Below are positions 7,526-17,157 of a stretch of 64,000 bases of DNA, piece after piece (the stretch's first letter is position 1; the number at the start of each line of letters is the position of its first letter). The stretch spans positions 22,948 to 86,947 of the forward strand of contig NZ_JAIMJA010000018.1 of NCBI RefSeq assembly GCF_021295315.1, given 5' to 3'. The notes under the pieces were generated by a model. The model was given only the letters and a program-made list of their open reading frames with translations. It did no database searches and was not told where the DNA came from. A program made the position numbers and the translations under genes. The stretch is from Motilimonas cestriensis (GTDB taxonomy: Bacteria > Pseudomonadota > Gammaproteobacteria > Enterobacterales > CBDFNC01).

Positions 7526-9886
7526 TTATTTTGTTACAGGTGGCAAGCTATCAAAATAGCTAGCGTGGCCGTTAACAAACTTGCTGCCTTGAGTGCGGTC
7601 CCAGTTAATTGACCAAGTCATCACACCACGTAAGTTATTGTAGCCTTCTGGGTTTTGCAGTACGTATTTACCGCCAAAGCTCTTACCTGAAATCAGGTAA
7701 TCCATTGCTTTTTGGGTATCCGATACGCTGACAAAACCGCCCGATGGCGCAGCTGCTGGGATAGACGGTAAACCAATCGCTACTTGATCAGCACGTAAAC
7801 CTGGGAAGAAGTGATCGCCGACTTTAAAGCCAGTTAACATCATTTCAGTCATCGCCACGATGAAGTCAGGTGTACCTTGACCGTATGCTTGTCCATCTAG
7901 TGCGTTAATGCTACCGGTGTTGTACAGCTGTACATGGATAACTGTTAACTCATCACGTAGTGCGTGGATAATCGGCAAGTAAGCACCTTCTAATGGGCCG
8001 TAAGCACGGTAACCACTTTGCACGTAAAGCGTTTCCGGCGCCATAGACAAGATTAAATCACCGTTAAAGTGAGCAATAATGTCTTTAACCGCGCGGATCA
8101 TGTTCACTGTAGTTGGCGTGGTTGGGTTACGGAAGTCTTTATCGTCGCTATTTAGCGCCAATGTTGAACCACCTTCAAGGTCAATGTCCAAACCATCAAA
8201 ACCATAGTTCTCAATCAACGCAATCATGCTTGCAGTGAACTCTTCACGTTCAGCGTCGGTTTTCAATTTCACGTGCGCATTTGCACCACCGATAGAAATC
8301 AACACTTTTTGGCCACGCGCTTGGACAAACTCAATGTCTGACTTCATTTGCGCTTCACTGTGACCTAGCTTAGTTTGAATTTCCAAGGTCATGTCTGATT
8401 CGCTGCCACGTTTCGGCTCAGCAAAGGAAACATTGATAATGTCCCACTCTGGCGATACTTCAGGAAGTAGCGGGAAGCCACTGCCATTTTCAAAGTTATG
8501 CCAGTAACCAATCACAGCGCGATCAGCTAAAGGAGGAATACTCGTCGCTTTAACTGTTTTAGTATCTTCTGCAGAATTACCTTTACTGTCGGTAGCGACT
8601 ACTTTAACTAAGTGATCACCGTCGGTCGTGAATGTCATGTTATAGCTGTATGGATAGCTCGTATCACTACCAATCATTGCGCCATCTTGATAGAAATCGA
8701 CTTTAGAAATAGCAGCAGGAATTGACTCAGCTGACACTTCGATTGCAACCACTTTACCTGTGTTTACTTTACCTTTGCTCGGCGCAGTAATGTCAACCAC
8801 AACTGGTTTATCACTTACTTTAATGTTACTTAATGCCACGCCCACTAGGTTTTTACTGTCTGTAGCCACGGCTTTAAGGGCAACATTACCTAAGTCCATT
8901 GCTTTGTATGACACGGTAAACGGCGCATTAGTGTCTGTACCAATGGAAATATCATTTGCGAAAAACTCAACACTGGTAATGACTCGGTTAGCATCAGTTG
9001 ATTTCGCATTAACCGCTACATCGATTAAGCTACCTTGTAAATGTGCACTGCCTTGAACAGGCGCAGTAAAGGTCACATCAGTCACTACCGCTGGGCACGC
9101 TTTTACTTCTGCCCAAGCATCTTGCCATGCACTGCCTACACCTGGCTCATAATAGAAGCCTTGGTCAGATGAACACCAACCACCAATGACACACTCGTAA
9201 CCTTTTTCATTATTTTGCACAACATCGCCAGCAACATAAGACGTACCCGCGACATAAGCAGGCTCATCACATACGCCAGAAGACGGTGGTTGCGTTGGCT
9301 CTAATGTTGGCTCAATAGTGGGCTCTTGAGTAGGCGGTAAGGTCGGCTCAATAGTCGGCTCTTGTGTGGGTGGCGTAGTTGGCTCCGTGGTCGGCTCTTG
9401 AGTAGGAACGGTGCCATCACAGCCAATTTCATTCCAGAACCAGTTACCGCCAGCCGCTGGCGTTTCCCATGGACCCGGATTGTTTTTCGCTTCAAAGCAG
9501 CGATCGTTATAACTGACTTGGTCGCCGTTACTAACACGGGTCGTGCCCGGTACCCAAACAATCATACCAGCAGGTGGTTGGGTTGGCTCAATACTTGGTT
9601 CGGCTGTTGGCTCAGTTGTGGGGGTAACAGAGGGTTCAACTGTCGGTTCAACCGTAGGCGAAGTGCCACAGCTTGTTGCTGACCAAAACCAAGAAGTGGC
9701 CGTTGGGGTTTCCCAAGTACCGGGATTGTTTTTAGCTACATAACAGCTGTTGTTGTAAATCACTAAATCACCATTAGTGACTTTTGTTTGTCCGGCTTGC
9801 CACTGAATAGGCTCAGCCGCCATTGCTTGCGAACTAACGCATGCACCGATCACCAAAGAGGCGATGGTCGATAGTTTCATATTCAT
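7526..9886 (-). CDS. Secreted GH18 chitinase with chitin-binding modules
   Basis: 786 aa; hydrolyses chitin outside the cell. In order: a signal peptide ending in AMA; two CBM5/12-type modules (WQAG...NPGTWETP...WFW and WVPG...NPGPWETPAA...WFW); Pro-Thr-Glu linkers built of repeated PTxEPT units; a third binding-type module rich in Trp/Cys; two bacterial Ig-like domains; and a GH18 barrel carrying the catalytic DGLDIDLE. All key GH18 residues in that motif are present. The second ATG (9886) is preferred because AGGA lies 8 bp upstream, whereas the first ATG overlaps it. No adjacent regulator is seen. Confidence 0.9.
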   Translation of the reverse strand: MNMKLSTIASLVIGACVSSQAMAAEPIQWQAGQTKVTNGDLVIYNNSCYVAKNNPGTWETPTATSWFWSATSCGTSPTVEPTVEPSVTPTTEPTAEPSIEPTQPPAGMIVWVPGTTRVSNGDQVSYNDRCFEAKNNPGPWETPAAGGNWFWNEIGCDGTVPTQEPTTEPTTPPTQEPTIEPTLPPTQEPTIEPTLEPTQPPSSGVCDEPAYVAGTSYVAGDVVQNNEKGYECVIGGWCSSDQGFYYEPGVGSAWQDAWAEVKACPAVVTDVTFTAPVQGSAHLQGSLIDVAVNAKSTDANRVITSVEFFANDISIGTDTNAPFTVSYKAMDLGNVALKAVATDSKNLVGVALSNIKVSDKPVVVDITAPSKGKVNTGKVVAIEVSAESIPAAISKVDFYQDGAMIGSDTSYPYSYNMTFTTDGDHLVKVVATDSKGNSAEDTKTVKATSIPPLADRAVIGYWHNFENGSGFPLLPEVSPEWDIINVSFAEPKRGSESDMTLEIQTKLGHSEAQMKSDIEFVQARGQKVLISIGGANAHVKLKTDAEREEFTASMIALIENYGFDGLDIDLEGGSTLALNSDDKDFRNPTTPTTVNMIRAVKDIIAHFNGDLILSMAPETLYVQSGYRAYGPLEGAYLPIIHALRDELTVIHVQLYNTGSINALDGQAYGQGTPDFIVAMTEMMLTGFKVGDHFFPGLRADQVAIGLPSIPAAAPSGGFVSVSDTQKAMDYLISGKSFGGKYVLQNPEGYNNLRGVMTWSINWDRTQGSKFVNGHASYFDSLPPVTK

Positions 9887-10088
9887 TGTATTCATCCTGA
9901 AATTGTTACAATAAGATCCTTTATTGCAATTTCATCATAAATCAAAATACCTGAACTGTACCAATTGCGTAGGGAAAAATTGGATCAGATTCAACTTTTT
10001 GATGTAAAACAGCGCAATTTACCAACGCAAATGCATGTATTTAATTAGCGTTTGCCTACAATCAACAACAAAACAAATTGGAAATATC

Positions 10089-10517
10089 ATGGACACTTGT
10101 ATTATTCGCTGTCCACACTGCAGCGTTAAAAACCGTATCGCAACCAACAAACTTGCGCAGCAGCCGCAGTGTGGTAAATGTAAAACCAACTTATTTGCCG
10201 GGGTGCCTGTCGAGGCAACCAGCGATAACTTCACACACCTTATAAACAGTGGCATCCCCGTAGTGGTTGATTTTTGGGCGAGCTGGTGCGGACCTTGTCA
10301 ACAATTTGCGCCGGTATTTGCACAAGCGGCCAAAAGCTACGAAGGCCGCGCTATTTTTGCCAAAGTGAACACCGAAGTAGAAACGCAATTAGGCAGTCAG
10401 TATCATATCCGCAGCATCCCCAGCCTAATGGTGTTTAAAAATGGTAAAATGGTGCAACAATTAGCAGGCGCCCTGCCCGCTGGCCAATTCACTCAATGGC
10501 TAAACCAAGAGATCTAA
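10089..10517 (+). CDS. trxC: Thioredoxin 2 (TrxC)
   Basis: 142 aa cytoplasmic dithiol reductase. The N-terminal zinc-binding pairs CPHC (8-11) and CGKC (28-31) are typical of TrxC and absent from TrxA. The active site is WCGPC (66-70). The cis-proline segment is IRSIPSLMVF. The start is the ATG beginning MDTC; the open frame extends 18 codons upstream without family similarity. It is convergent with the DUF4250 gene, and the two stop codons overlap by a few bases. Confidence 0.93.
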   Translation: MDTCIIRCPHCSVKNRIATNKLAQQPQCGKCKTNLFAGVPVEATSDNFTHLINSGIPVVVDFWASWCGPCQQFAPVFAQAAKSYEGRAIFAKVNTEVETQLGSQYHIRSIPSLMVFKNGKMVQQLAGALPAGQFTQWLNQEI

Positions 10518-10711
10518 TCTGTTTTAGTAAATTGGTTATTACTGGTCTGGTAAAACCAACCATGGTTGTTCAAACGCAGCTCAAGCTGCGTTTTATCCAT
10601 TTCATAACGTTGGCAAAAGTCTTCTAATTGATCACCTTCATCACGTAACTTCATATTAACAATGCTGAGTAGCATATTAACGTCCATGGTTAAGTAGCGA
10701 CTAAAATTCAT
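10514..10711 (-). CDS. DUF4250 small protein
   Basis: 65 aa. It resembles the DUF4250 family through MDVNMLLSIVNMKLRDE, followed by a Cys/Tyr-containing helix and LNNHGWFY. Function is unknown. The start at 10711 is set by the Shine-Dalgarno GGAGAGG directly upstream; the TTG four codons earlier would lie within that ribosome-binding site. Its stop overlaps the stop of convergent trxC. Confidence 0.8.
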   Translation of the reverse strand: MNFSRYLTMDVNMLLSIVNMKLRDEGDQLEDFCQRYEMDKTQLELRLNNHGWFYQTSNNQFTKTD

Positions 10712-10776
10712 AAACCTCTCCAAAGGGGCAATGCAAAACTACATTATCAGCTTTCATCATACTGCCCGTAAAGTGG

Positions 10777-11193
10777 TTAATCATCGCTAAGTGATTGCAT
10801 TTTTTGACACTGCTGACGCATATATAGACTGGCGCCAGTTAATAACAGAATGAGCGTGAATATAGCAGATAGGTGCATATTGTATGCAGGCTCCGGTAAG
10901 CCAAAACCCGCATTTAATATCAAGGGGGGATTTACCTGAGTGTGTCGAGCAGTTGTTGCTGAAGTATTTTTATACCCTGTCTCGTTTGCAGTAAGGGCCG
11001 CTCCCACCGTACTGGCCATTGCCCAACCAGAGTGAGATAAAGCTAAATTTAGCTGTTCCTCTAGGTTGTTAGCCACCTCTAGTGGCTCAGAAAAAGTCGC
11101 CGCTTTTAATGGTTGCAACAAATTCGTTAAAAATAACAACAGTAAGGTAATGAGCACGCTGTTTAGTATTGTTTTGCCTAATTGATATTTCAT
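10777..11193 (-). CDS. Small membrane-anchored or exported protein, unknown
   Basis: 138 aa, not recognised. There is an N-terminal hydrophobic segment (LITLLLLFLTNLL, then a possible cleavage site after KAA), a polar middle, and a second hydrophobic helix (LSAIFTLILLLTGASLYM) near the C-terminus followed by a short charged tail. This layout is also seen in PEP-CTERM-like or sorting-signal proteins, but no diagnostic motif is visible. The start at 11193 is supported by GGAAGGA immediately upstream. Confidence 0.6.
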   Translation of the reverse strand: MKYQLGKTILNSVLITLLLLFLTNLLQPLKAATFSEPLEVANNLEEQLNLALSHSGWAMASTVGAALTANETGYKNTSATTARHTQVNPPLILNAGFGLPEPAYNMHLSAIFTLILLLTGASLYMRQQCQKMQSLSDD

Positions 11194-11440
11194 AGTTTCC
11201 TTCCTCATTGACGGTGAATGAGAACATTACAGCAATGAAAAAGGGTTATTAGATGGTTAAACTGAGGCAAATTAGAGTGCAATTATGGCAAATCATGTCG
11301 CATATTCTGCCCAATTGTGAAAAGTTACTTATTATTAGTGCATAAGTATTGATATTGCGGCACGCTCAGATTGCATTAAGGACCCCTTTTACTTATTATT
11401 CTGAGCAGAAATTAGGAAGTAGCACTAGCTAAGGAAAATA

Positions 11441-12547
11441 ATGAAAAACTATAAAATTGCATTACTTGCAGGTGACGGTATCGGCCCAGAAGTAATGAAG
11501 GAAGCGGTAAAGGTACTTAAGTTAGTAGAACAACGTAATAAAGACGTTTCTTTTGAACTAAACGATGTACTATTTGGTGCAGCGGCCTATTTTGCAACCG
11601 GTAAATCATTCCCTGAAGAAACCATTAAGGCCTGTGATGAAGCGGATGCCATCTTAAAAGGCACCATTGGCTTAAGCCATGAAGAGTCGAAGAAGATCCC
11701 AGTTGATGAGCAACCAGAGCGCGGTGCATTACTGCCACTACGTCGCCGTTACAACACCTACGCGAACTTCCGTCCAGTGTATTTACCAAAAGCCCTTTCT
11801 CACTTCTCGCCGCTTAAGCAAGAAGTGATTGGCGAAGGTATTGACATTATGATCATCCGCGAGCTGGTGGGTGGCTTGTACTTTGGTCACAAAGAAGTCG
11901 GCGTTAACGAAGACGGCAAACGTTATGTACGCGAAGTACTGGAATACGATGAAGACCAAATCCGTCAAATCATCGTAGTTGGCTTTGAAGTTGCGCAAAA
12001 ACGTAAGAAAGTATTGCACAACATTCACAAATCAAACGTGCTTAAATCATCTGTTCTTTGGAACGAAATTGTCGATGAAGTTGCAGTTGACTTCCCTGAC
12101 GTTGAAGTGAAAAACATCTTAGTGGATGCTGCCGCCACTTACCTATGCCTAAACCCAGCACAATTTGATGTGATGGTAATGGAAAACATGTTTGGTGACA
12201 TTCTAAGTGACCAAGGGGGCGGTATTCTTGGCTCTCTTGGCCTAATGCCTTCAGCATGTAAAGGTCCTGAAAAATCTTACTACGAGCCTTCTCACGGCAG
12301 CGCGCCAGACATCGCAGGCAAAGGCATCGCCAACCCTTACTCTATGATAGGCTCAGTGGCATTAATGCTAGAAATGAGCTTTGGTATGGAGCAAGAAGCG
12401 AAAAACCTTTGGGCAGCAATGCAAAGCGTTTTTGCTGCAGGCTTCTCAACGCCTGATCTGTCAAAAGACAGTGAAGCGACCTTAATCAGCACTGAGAAGT
12501 TCGGTGATATGGTATGTGCCGCATTAGCTGAAATGCCAGTGGCATAA
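11441..12547 (+). CDS. Isocitrate/isopropylmalate dehydrogenase family protein (LeuB-like)
   Basis: 368 aa NAD-dependent beta-decarboxylating dehydrogenase. Signature features: AGDGIGPEV at the N-terminus, the substrate loop RELVGGLYFG, the catalytic Lys in HNIHKSNVLK, and the metal/NAD region MENMFGDILSDQGGGILGSLG with EPSHGSAPDIAGKGIANP. The RELxGGxYFG loop is nearer LeuB than isocitrate dehydrogenase, but no leuACD genes adjoin, so the true substrate may be another 2-hydroxyacid. A ribosome-binding site (AAGGAAA) precedes the ATG. A hairpin terminator follows. Confidence 0.85.
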   Translation: MKNYKIALLAGDGIGPEVMKEAVKVLKLVEQRNKDVSFELNDVLFGAAAYFATGKSFPEETIKACDEADAILKGTIGLSHEESKKIPVDEQPERGALLPLRRRYNTYANFRPVYLPKALSHFSPLKQEVIGEGIDIMIIRELVGGLYFGHKEVGVNEDGKRYVREVLEYDEDQIRQIIVVGFEVAQKRKKVLHNIHKSNVLKSSVLWNEIVDEVAVDFPDVEVKNILVDAAATYLCLNPAQFDVMVMENMFGDILSDQGGGILGSLGLMPSACKGPEKSYYEPSHGSAPDIAGKGIANPYSMIGSVALMLEMSFGMEQEAKNLWAAMQSVFAAGFSTPDLSKDSEATLISTEKFGDMVCAALAEMPVA

Positions 12548-12569
12548 TTTTGCTTAATTAGTATTCTAA

Positions 12570-12595
12570 AGCGCACCTTCGGGTGCGTTTTTTCT
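12570..12595 (+). terminator. Rho-independent terminator
   Basis: GCGCACC-TTCG-GGTGCG followed by TTTTTTCTTT, 25 bp after the LeuB-like gene stop. Confidence 0.9.
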
Positions 12596-12771
12596 TTATA
12601 TTAACATTAACCTTTATTAATAATTGACAAACAGCCGCTTACTTTCTACCTTGTGCAATATAAAAACTAAGCGTTTAGTAAAGCGCTACAAAACCGCACA
12701 AACATAATAATATTTTCAGCTCTCCAGCCTCTTGGTACTTAGCCAACTTTATATATTTTTGGAGTTATACA

Positions 12772-14400
12772 GTGAAACCTTTCTTAGCCGCGTTTGCGTC
12801 GATATTACTGACCCCAGTGGTGAGTGCGAGCCCGCAACACAGTTTTCCCAGTGAATGGAAAATGCAAACCGATGCATCAACCGTCTCTTTACGTGGGGAG
12901 AACTATCAAAAATTGATGCATTATGATACTTGGCTAGACAATCGTCATTTTGAAGCAGCCAAGCAGCAAATCACCATGGCCGGTGAATCGCGTGTTGATC
13001 AACAACTCACGCACAACTGGCAGCAGCTGCAGCAAGTTAACTTTTCTTTAGCCAGCGCAGAGAACCGCCAGCTGTTTGCTAATGCCTTGCTTTATGTATA
13101 TCGCTACAAAGAATCGATGAAACAAGTTGGTGTCGACTGGTTCTTTCAACCTGACTCCAAGAAAAAGCAAAAAGTCACTTTGTTGGAGGATAGCGACCAA
13201 GCGAAGGCTCTTAATCAGGCGCTAAAGTTGAATCAATTAGCGACTTTTATTGAACAACAGCAATCCCATTTTGATCAATTCCAGCAAATGGCGGCGGTAA
13301 AAGATCACTTCAATACACTAGCCGATGTTAGCTGGCCCATGGTTACCGAGCCAGTGCGAGTAGTAAGAGATAACGATCCACTGCAAAGTGCTGAGCAAAT
13401 TATTGATATTCTTACCCTACTCGGTGATATTTCAGCCGAACAGGCACAACAACTAAAAGATTTACATTTAACTTATTTGTCTGCTGAACTGCAAGAGCAT
13501 ATCCGAGTGTTTCAGCGCCGTCATGGCTTATTTGTCGATGGCATAATAGGGCCAAAAACTTTAGCTTGGCTAAATGCTTCAATCGAAAAGCGTCAACAAT
13601 TGTTAGCGCTCAATATGCTTCGCTTATCGTTATGGCCTGAAGACAAAAAAGGCATCGTGGTGGTAAACGTACCCGCCTTTGAAATGGATGTATGGGTCGA
13701 TGAAAAGCGCGTGTTTGAAACGCGTGTTATTGTTGGCCGCCCTAGTCGCCAAACGCCAATCTTTATAACCCGACTCGACTCTATTGTGTTTAATCCAGGC
13801 TGGAACATTCCAGTGACGATAATGCAAGAAGACATCATTCCTAAAGCCAAGCGTGATGAAAATTACTTACCCAGTAAAGGCTACCAGGTATTGCAAAATT
13901 GGAGTGCCGACTCGCCAGTGATCCCGCCACAAGAAATCGATTGGCAAGCGGTTAATCCAAAACACTTCCCGTATCGGATGCGTCAACCGCCGGGTAACAG
14001 TAATGCTTTAGGTCGATATAAATTTAATACCCCTAATGACATGGCGATTTACTTACACGACACCCCGGGTAAATCGCTTTTCAATAGAGAAAACCGTTCT
14101 CTCAGTTCTGGCTGTGTCAGGGTTGAGCACGCAGGTAAGTTTGCAGAAAAATTGCTGACATTGTCGAAGAAAAATCCAAAAGACTTTGAGTATCTGCAAA
14201 AAAATGAAGGCGAAATTAAAACCAAAGCTATTTCATTACGCTTAAAACTGCCTGTTCATATGATTTACCAAACAGCGTGGGTCGACGAAACCGGTAATGT
14301 GAATTTCAGAAGTGATATTTATGATTTCGATCAGCCAGTTATCGAAACAGATATTCGCCAAACGGTTCGCAATTCGCAAAAGACGGTCGCAAATTTATAA
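12772..14400 (+). CDS. ldtD: L,D-transpeptidase, YcbB/LdtD type
   Basis: 542 aa. Forms 3-3 (mDAP-mDAP) cross-links in peptidoglycan in the periplasm. There is a signal peptide (about residues 1-20, ending VVSAS). A YcbB-type scaffold region is followed by a peptidoglycan-binding segment (HIRVFQRRHGLFVDGIIGPKT). The YkuD catalytic domain carries a conserved His upstream (LHDTPGKSLF) and the nucleophile motif SSGCVRVEH. It starts with GTG, supported by TTGGAG 8-9 bp upstream. It is slightly shorter than the E. coli enzyme (615 aa). The next gene is mepK, the same pairing as in enterobacteria. Confidence 0.9.
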   Translation: MKPFLAAFASILLTPVVSASPQHSFPSEWKMQTDASTVSLRGENYQKLMHYDTWLDNRHFEAAKQQITMAGESRVDQQLTHNWQQLQQVNFSLASAENRQLFANALLYVYRYKESMKQVGVDWFFQPDSKKKQKVTLLEDSDQAKALNQALKLNQLATFIEQQQSHFDQFQQMAAVKDHFNTLADVSWPMVTEPVRVVRDNDPLQSAEQIIDILTLLGDISAEQAQQLKDLHLTYLSAELQEHIRVFQRRHGLFVDGIIGPKTLAWLNASIEKRQQLLALNMLRLSLWPEDKKGIVVVNVPAFEMDVWVDEKRVFETRVIVGRPSRQTPIFITRLDSIVFNPGWNIPVTIMQEDIIPKAKRDENYLPSKGYQVLQNWSADSPVIPPQEIDWQAVNPKHFPYRMRQPPGNSNALGRYKFNTPNDMAIYLHDTPGKSLFNRENRSLSSGCVRVEHAGKFAEKLLTLSKKNPKDFEYLQKNEGEIKTKAISLRLKLPVHMIYQTAWVDETGNVNFRSDIYDFDQPVIETDIRQTVRNSQKTVANL

Positions 14401-14433
14401 TAATTTGACGGTGCAACCCTCACAAAATACCCC

Positions 14434-14464
14434 AAAGGGTCAAACATTGATTTGACCCTTTTTT
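14434..14464 (+). terminator. Rho-independent terminator
   Basis: AAAGGGTCAAA / TTTGACCCTTT hairpin ending in a T run, 35 bp after ldtD. It separates ldtD from mepK transcription. Confidence 0.88.
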
Positions 14465-14607
14465 GTACAACCGTTATGGTGACCGGGCTTGGAACGCCTC
14501 ATACTTTTCTAATACGGATATAATCCTTCTGTAAAGTTTGTTGCTAAATATTGGCAACATAATTGCTTTCCACGTTTTACCCATTCCATAACAGTTGAGT
14601 AGTATTT

Positions 14608-15153
14608 ATGGCTTCGATAAATCGTAGACAATTTTTAGCATTAGGCGGCCTAACTGCTGCTTCAACCTTATTACCTAATCTTGCTTACGCAAGTAAAACC
14701 GTTACGCCAAGTAACCGTATCTTGACCCTTTCAAGTGTTCATACTGGTGAGTCTGCTCGCTGTGAATACTTCAACGGCTCACAATATGTTCGCGAAGGGC
14801 TACTAGAACTCAATCACATTTGTCGAGACTTTAGACAAGACCAAGCCACCATGATGGACGCAAGGTTATACGACAAGCTCAACGCAATTCGTCTTAAGCT
14901 TAATGTAAATGATGCGCCCATTAAAATTATTAGTGGTTATCGCTCACCTGCAACTAACAAAATGTTGCGCAGCAAATCAAGCAAGGTAGCGAAGAAAAGT
15001 TTTCACATGACAGGCCAAGCAATTGACTTCTTTATTGAAGGTGTACCAATGAAAGATGTACATAAAGCGGCCATGTCATTGCGCTCTGGTGGGGTCGGCC
15101 GCTACCGCGACTTTATTCACATTGACACTGGCCCAACTCGTGCTTGGGGTTAG
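14608..15153 (+). CDS. mepK: DUF882/M15-like murein endopeptidase, YcbK/MepK type
   Basis: 181 aa, length as in E. coli YcbK. The Tat signal carries the twin-arginine NRRQFLAL and is followed by a hydrophobic stretch ending AYA. The peptidase core has SGYRSPATN, the zinc motif HMTGQAIDF and the final ligand in FIHIDTG. MepK cleaves the 3-3 cross-links made by L,D-transpeptidases, so its position downstream of ldtD fits an opposing make-and-break pair. A separate promoter is likely because a terminator lies between them. Confidence 0.88.
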   Translation: MASINRRQFLALGGLTAASTLLPNLAYASKTVTPSNRILTLSSVHTGESARCEYFNGSQYVREGLLELNHICRDFRQDQATMMDARLYDKLNAIRLKLNVNDAPIKIISGYRSPATNKMLRSKSSKVAKKSFHMTGQAIDFFIEGVPMKDVHKAAMSLRSGGVGRYRDFIHIDTGPTRAWG

Positions 15154-15179
15154 TATTAAACCATAAACAGCGACAAAGC

Positions 15180-15204
15180 GCTTAGCCAAGCTGATTGGCT
15201 AAGC
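15180..15204. terminator. Hairpin between convergent genes
   Basis: Perfect 10-bp stem GCTTAGCCAA / TTGGCTAAGC with a 5-base loop between mepK and the convergent TerB-like gene. There is no strong T run. Confidence 0.5.
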
Positions 15205-15221
15205 CTTATCGCTAACTATTA

Positions 15222-15674
15222 CTACTTGGATTTGCTCTGTGATTCAGCGCTGAGTTTAGTTTGAATAAAATCACTGTGTTTTAGATACAGCAAATCCGCA
15301 ATTTTGCGAATAATATAGTCTTCAAACGGGTCAAGCTGATTATCAGCATACGCCACTAGCCACATACCTTTGACGAAACGTACGCGCTGCTCGTAATTTA
15401 GCTGATCTTTTAATACCGAAGTAAAGGTTTGCATCGACACCGACTTATCTTGCTGTAGCTGCGCTTTAAGTAACAAAGTTTTTGCTTCTTCTTCATTTAA
15501 ATCAAAGCCTTTCATCAGCATGTACTCAATCTTTTGTTGCTCTGCAACGGACATTTCACTGTCGGCTTGTCCTACCTCAGTCAACAAAACAGCCACCGCG
15601 AGTTCAATATCAATCACCTCGGTTTTTTCTTCTACTTTTAAATCAGCAAAAAAGCTTTTTAATGCAGCAATCAT
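15222..15674 (-). CDS. TerB-like (tellurite-resistance-type) helical protein
   Basis: 150 aa. The pattern matches TerB-like proteins: IELAVAVLLTEVGQADSEMSVAEQQKIEYML in the first half, and the repeated acidic motif ADNQLDPFEDYIIRKIADLL in the second. These are all-helical, metal-binding-like cytoplasmic proteins of poorly defined function. The start at 15674 has AGGAATATT upstream. Nothing else of a ter operon is present, so a tellurite role should not be assumed. Confidence 0.75.
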   Translation of the reverse strand: MIAALKSFFADLKVEEKTEVIDIELAVAVLLTEVGQADSEMSVAEQQKIEYMLMKGFDLNEEEAKTLLLKAQLQQDKSVSMQTFTSVLKDQLNYEQRVRFVKGMWLVAYADNQLDPFEDYIIRKIADLLYLKHSDFIQTKLSAESQSKSK

Positions 15675-15854
15675 AATATTCCTATTTTTAACAAGGCAAT
15701 GCTGGCTGTTCATCCAACCTGTTCCAGCGCGATCATCGCGCTACCAAAACCCCAAACTAACAATAAACCAATAACAAACCGCCTATCTAGCGCAAGTCGA
15801 CTATAATTGGTTTTGACTAAACGCTTGTTTTATTTAACTACAAGGACACTTCCT

Positions 15855-16718
15855 ATGTGGTCAGACATCTGTAAAAACATCAGCAGCACACTCAACCGAG
15901 AATTTGTACCCATAGAAAAAAAACCACTGCTAAACGGTAACATTTCCCACACCTATCGATTAAGCAGTGCTAATGAGCAGTTTTTTGTCAAAATAGACGA
16001 GCTCGATAAACTCGAACTGTTTGCTTGTCAGGCCGACAATCTAAACCAAATCAGCCAAAGCCAATCAATACAATGTCCAAAAGTGATTTGTTATGGCACC
16101 ACTAGAGCCTTTAGCTATTTGGTACTCGAATACTTTAACTTTTCCTACGCTAAGGATCAAAGCTGGCATGCCACGGGTGAGCAAGTAGCGCGGCTGCATC
16201 AATTCGGTGAACAAAAAATGTTCGGTTGGGACACCGACAACTACATCAGTGCCTTAGTACAACCTAATCGCTGGGCTAAGCGTTGGTCTACTTTTTTCTC
16301 AGAGCAGCGTATTGGTTGGCAATTAGAGCTTGCCCTAGAAAATGGCATGGCTTTTGGTCATATCGACTCAGTGGTAGAGCAAGCACATCAAGTATTAATC
16401 CATCATAAACCTACCCCTAGCTTACTTCATGGTAACTTGTGGCTGGGTAACATCGGCTTCCATCTAGGTGAACCAATCGTCTTTGGCACCGCAAGCTATT
16501 GGGGAGACCGCGAAGCTGAAATCGCCAGAAGCCGATTACTGAACGCATTTCCTGAGCCATTTTATCAGGGTTATCAACAAGTATGGCCGCTGGCCCATGA
16601 CTATACAGATCGAGAACTGATCTATCAGTTATACTATCTATTAACCTTATGTAATCAGGATGGCAGCGACCATCAACTAAAAACTGAAATGTTGGTTAAA
16701 CGTATTATGTTGCTCTAA
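15855..16718 (+). CDS. Fructosamine-kinase-family protein lacking two catalytic aspartates
   Basis: 287 aa. It is clearly related to fructosamine-3-kinases/YniA, which phosphorylate ketosamines for protein deglycation. The nucleotide-lobe motif LNGNISHTYRL, the lysine in FFVKID, and the SYWGDREAE segment are all recognisable. The kinase-loop HGD is HGN (residue 194) and the metal-binding FDP is FGT (residue 211). Both are normally essential, so the protein may be a pseudokinase. Start 15855 is chosen for MWSDICKNI, 9 bp after AAGGAC. It is followed 26 bp later by the CPXCG gene, probably co-transcribed. Confidence 0.8.
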   Translation: MWSDICKNISSTLNREFVPIEKKPLLNGNISHTYRLSSANEQFFVKIDELDKLELFACQADNLNQISQSQSIQCPKVICYGTTRAFSYLVLEYFNFSYAKDQSWHATGEQVARLHQFGEQKMFGWDTDNYISALVQPNRWAKRWSTFFSEQRIGWQLELALENGMAFGHIDSVVEQAHQVLIHHKPTPSLLHGNLWLGNIGFHLGEPIVFGTASYWGDREAEIARSRLLNAFPEPFYQGYQQVWPLAHDYTDRELIYQLYYLLTLCNQDGSDHQLKTEMLVKRIMLL

Positions 16719-16744
16719 CCAACTATACGACTTAGAGGTGTAGC

Positions 16745-16939
16745 ATGATCAACTTTTATGAAGCATCAATTACCTGCCCTATTTGTGGCAATAACACCGA
16801 CGTATCTCTCGACGCCAGTAACGGGGATCAAGACTTTTACGAAGATTGCCGTCAATGTTGTCACCCCATTCATATTCATTTACACACCAACGAGCTGACA
16901 AATAGACTAGAAGTAATCGTTAATTCAGATGATGATTAG
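16745..16939 (+). CDS. CPXCG-motif cysteine-rich small protein
   Basis: 64 aa putative zinc ribbon. CPIC near residue 11 and CRQC near residue 35 form two CxxC knuckles, and the acidic C-terminus ends SDDD. It matches the CPXCG family, whose function is unknown. AGAGGTG upstream gives a good ribosome-binding site. It sits directly behind the fructosamine-kinase-like gene. Confidence 0.8.
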   Translation: MINFYEASITCPICGNNTDVSLDASNGDQDFYEDCRQCCHPIHIHLHTNELTNRLEVIVNSDDD

Positions 16940-17157
16940 TTCTTCAGGCTGATATCTTTGACATAAACCAACATTAAAACAGAATTTATATTCATTTTTA
17001 TGTTTTCCATACCTTGCTAGTTGAATTCTCAACGCATTACATTTATTGTGCCCGGCCTGCTCACCAGCCCTACTTATATTTATTATTTTGATATATAGCA
17101 GAATGGTCAGCTCAATAACTCTAATAATATAAAATTATTAACTGTTCGAGGTTTCCT

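Noticed and set aside
9301..9743. Several open frames on both strands in the chitinase linker
   Set aside because: Shadows of the Pro-Thr-Glu repeat coding region.
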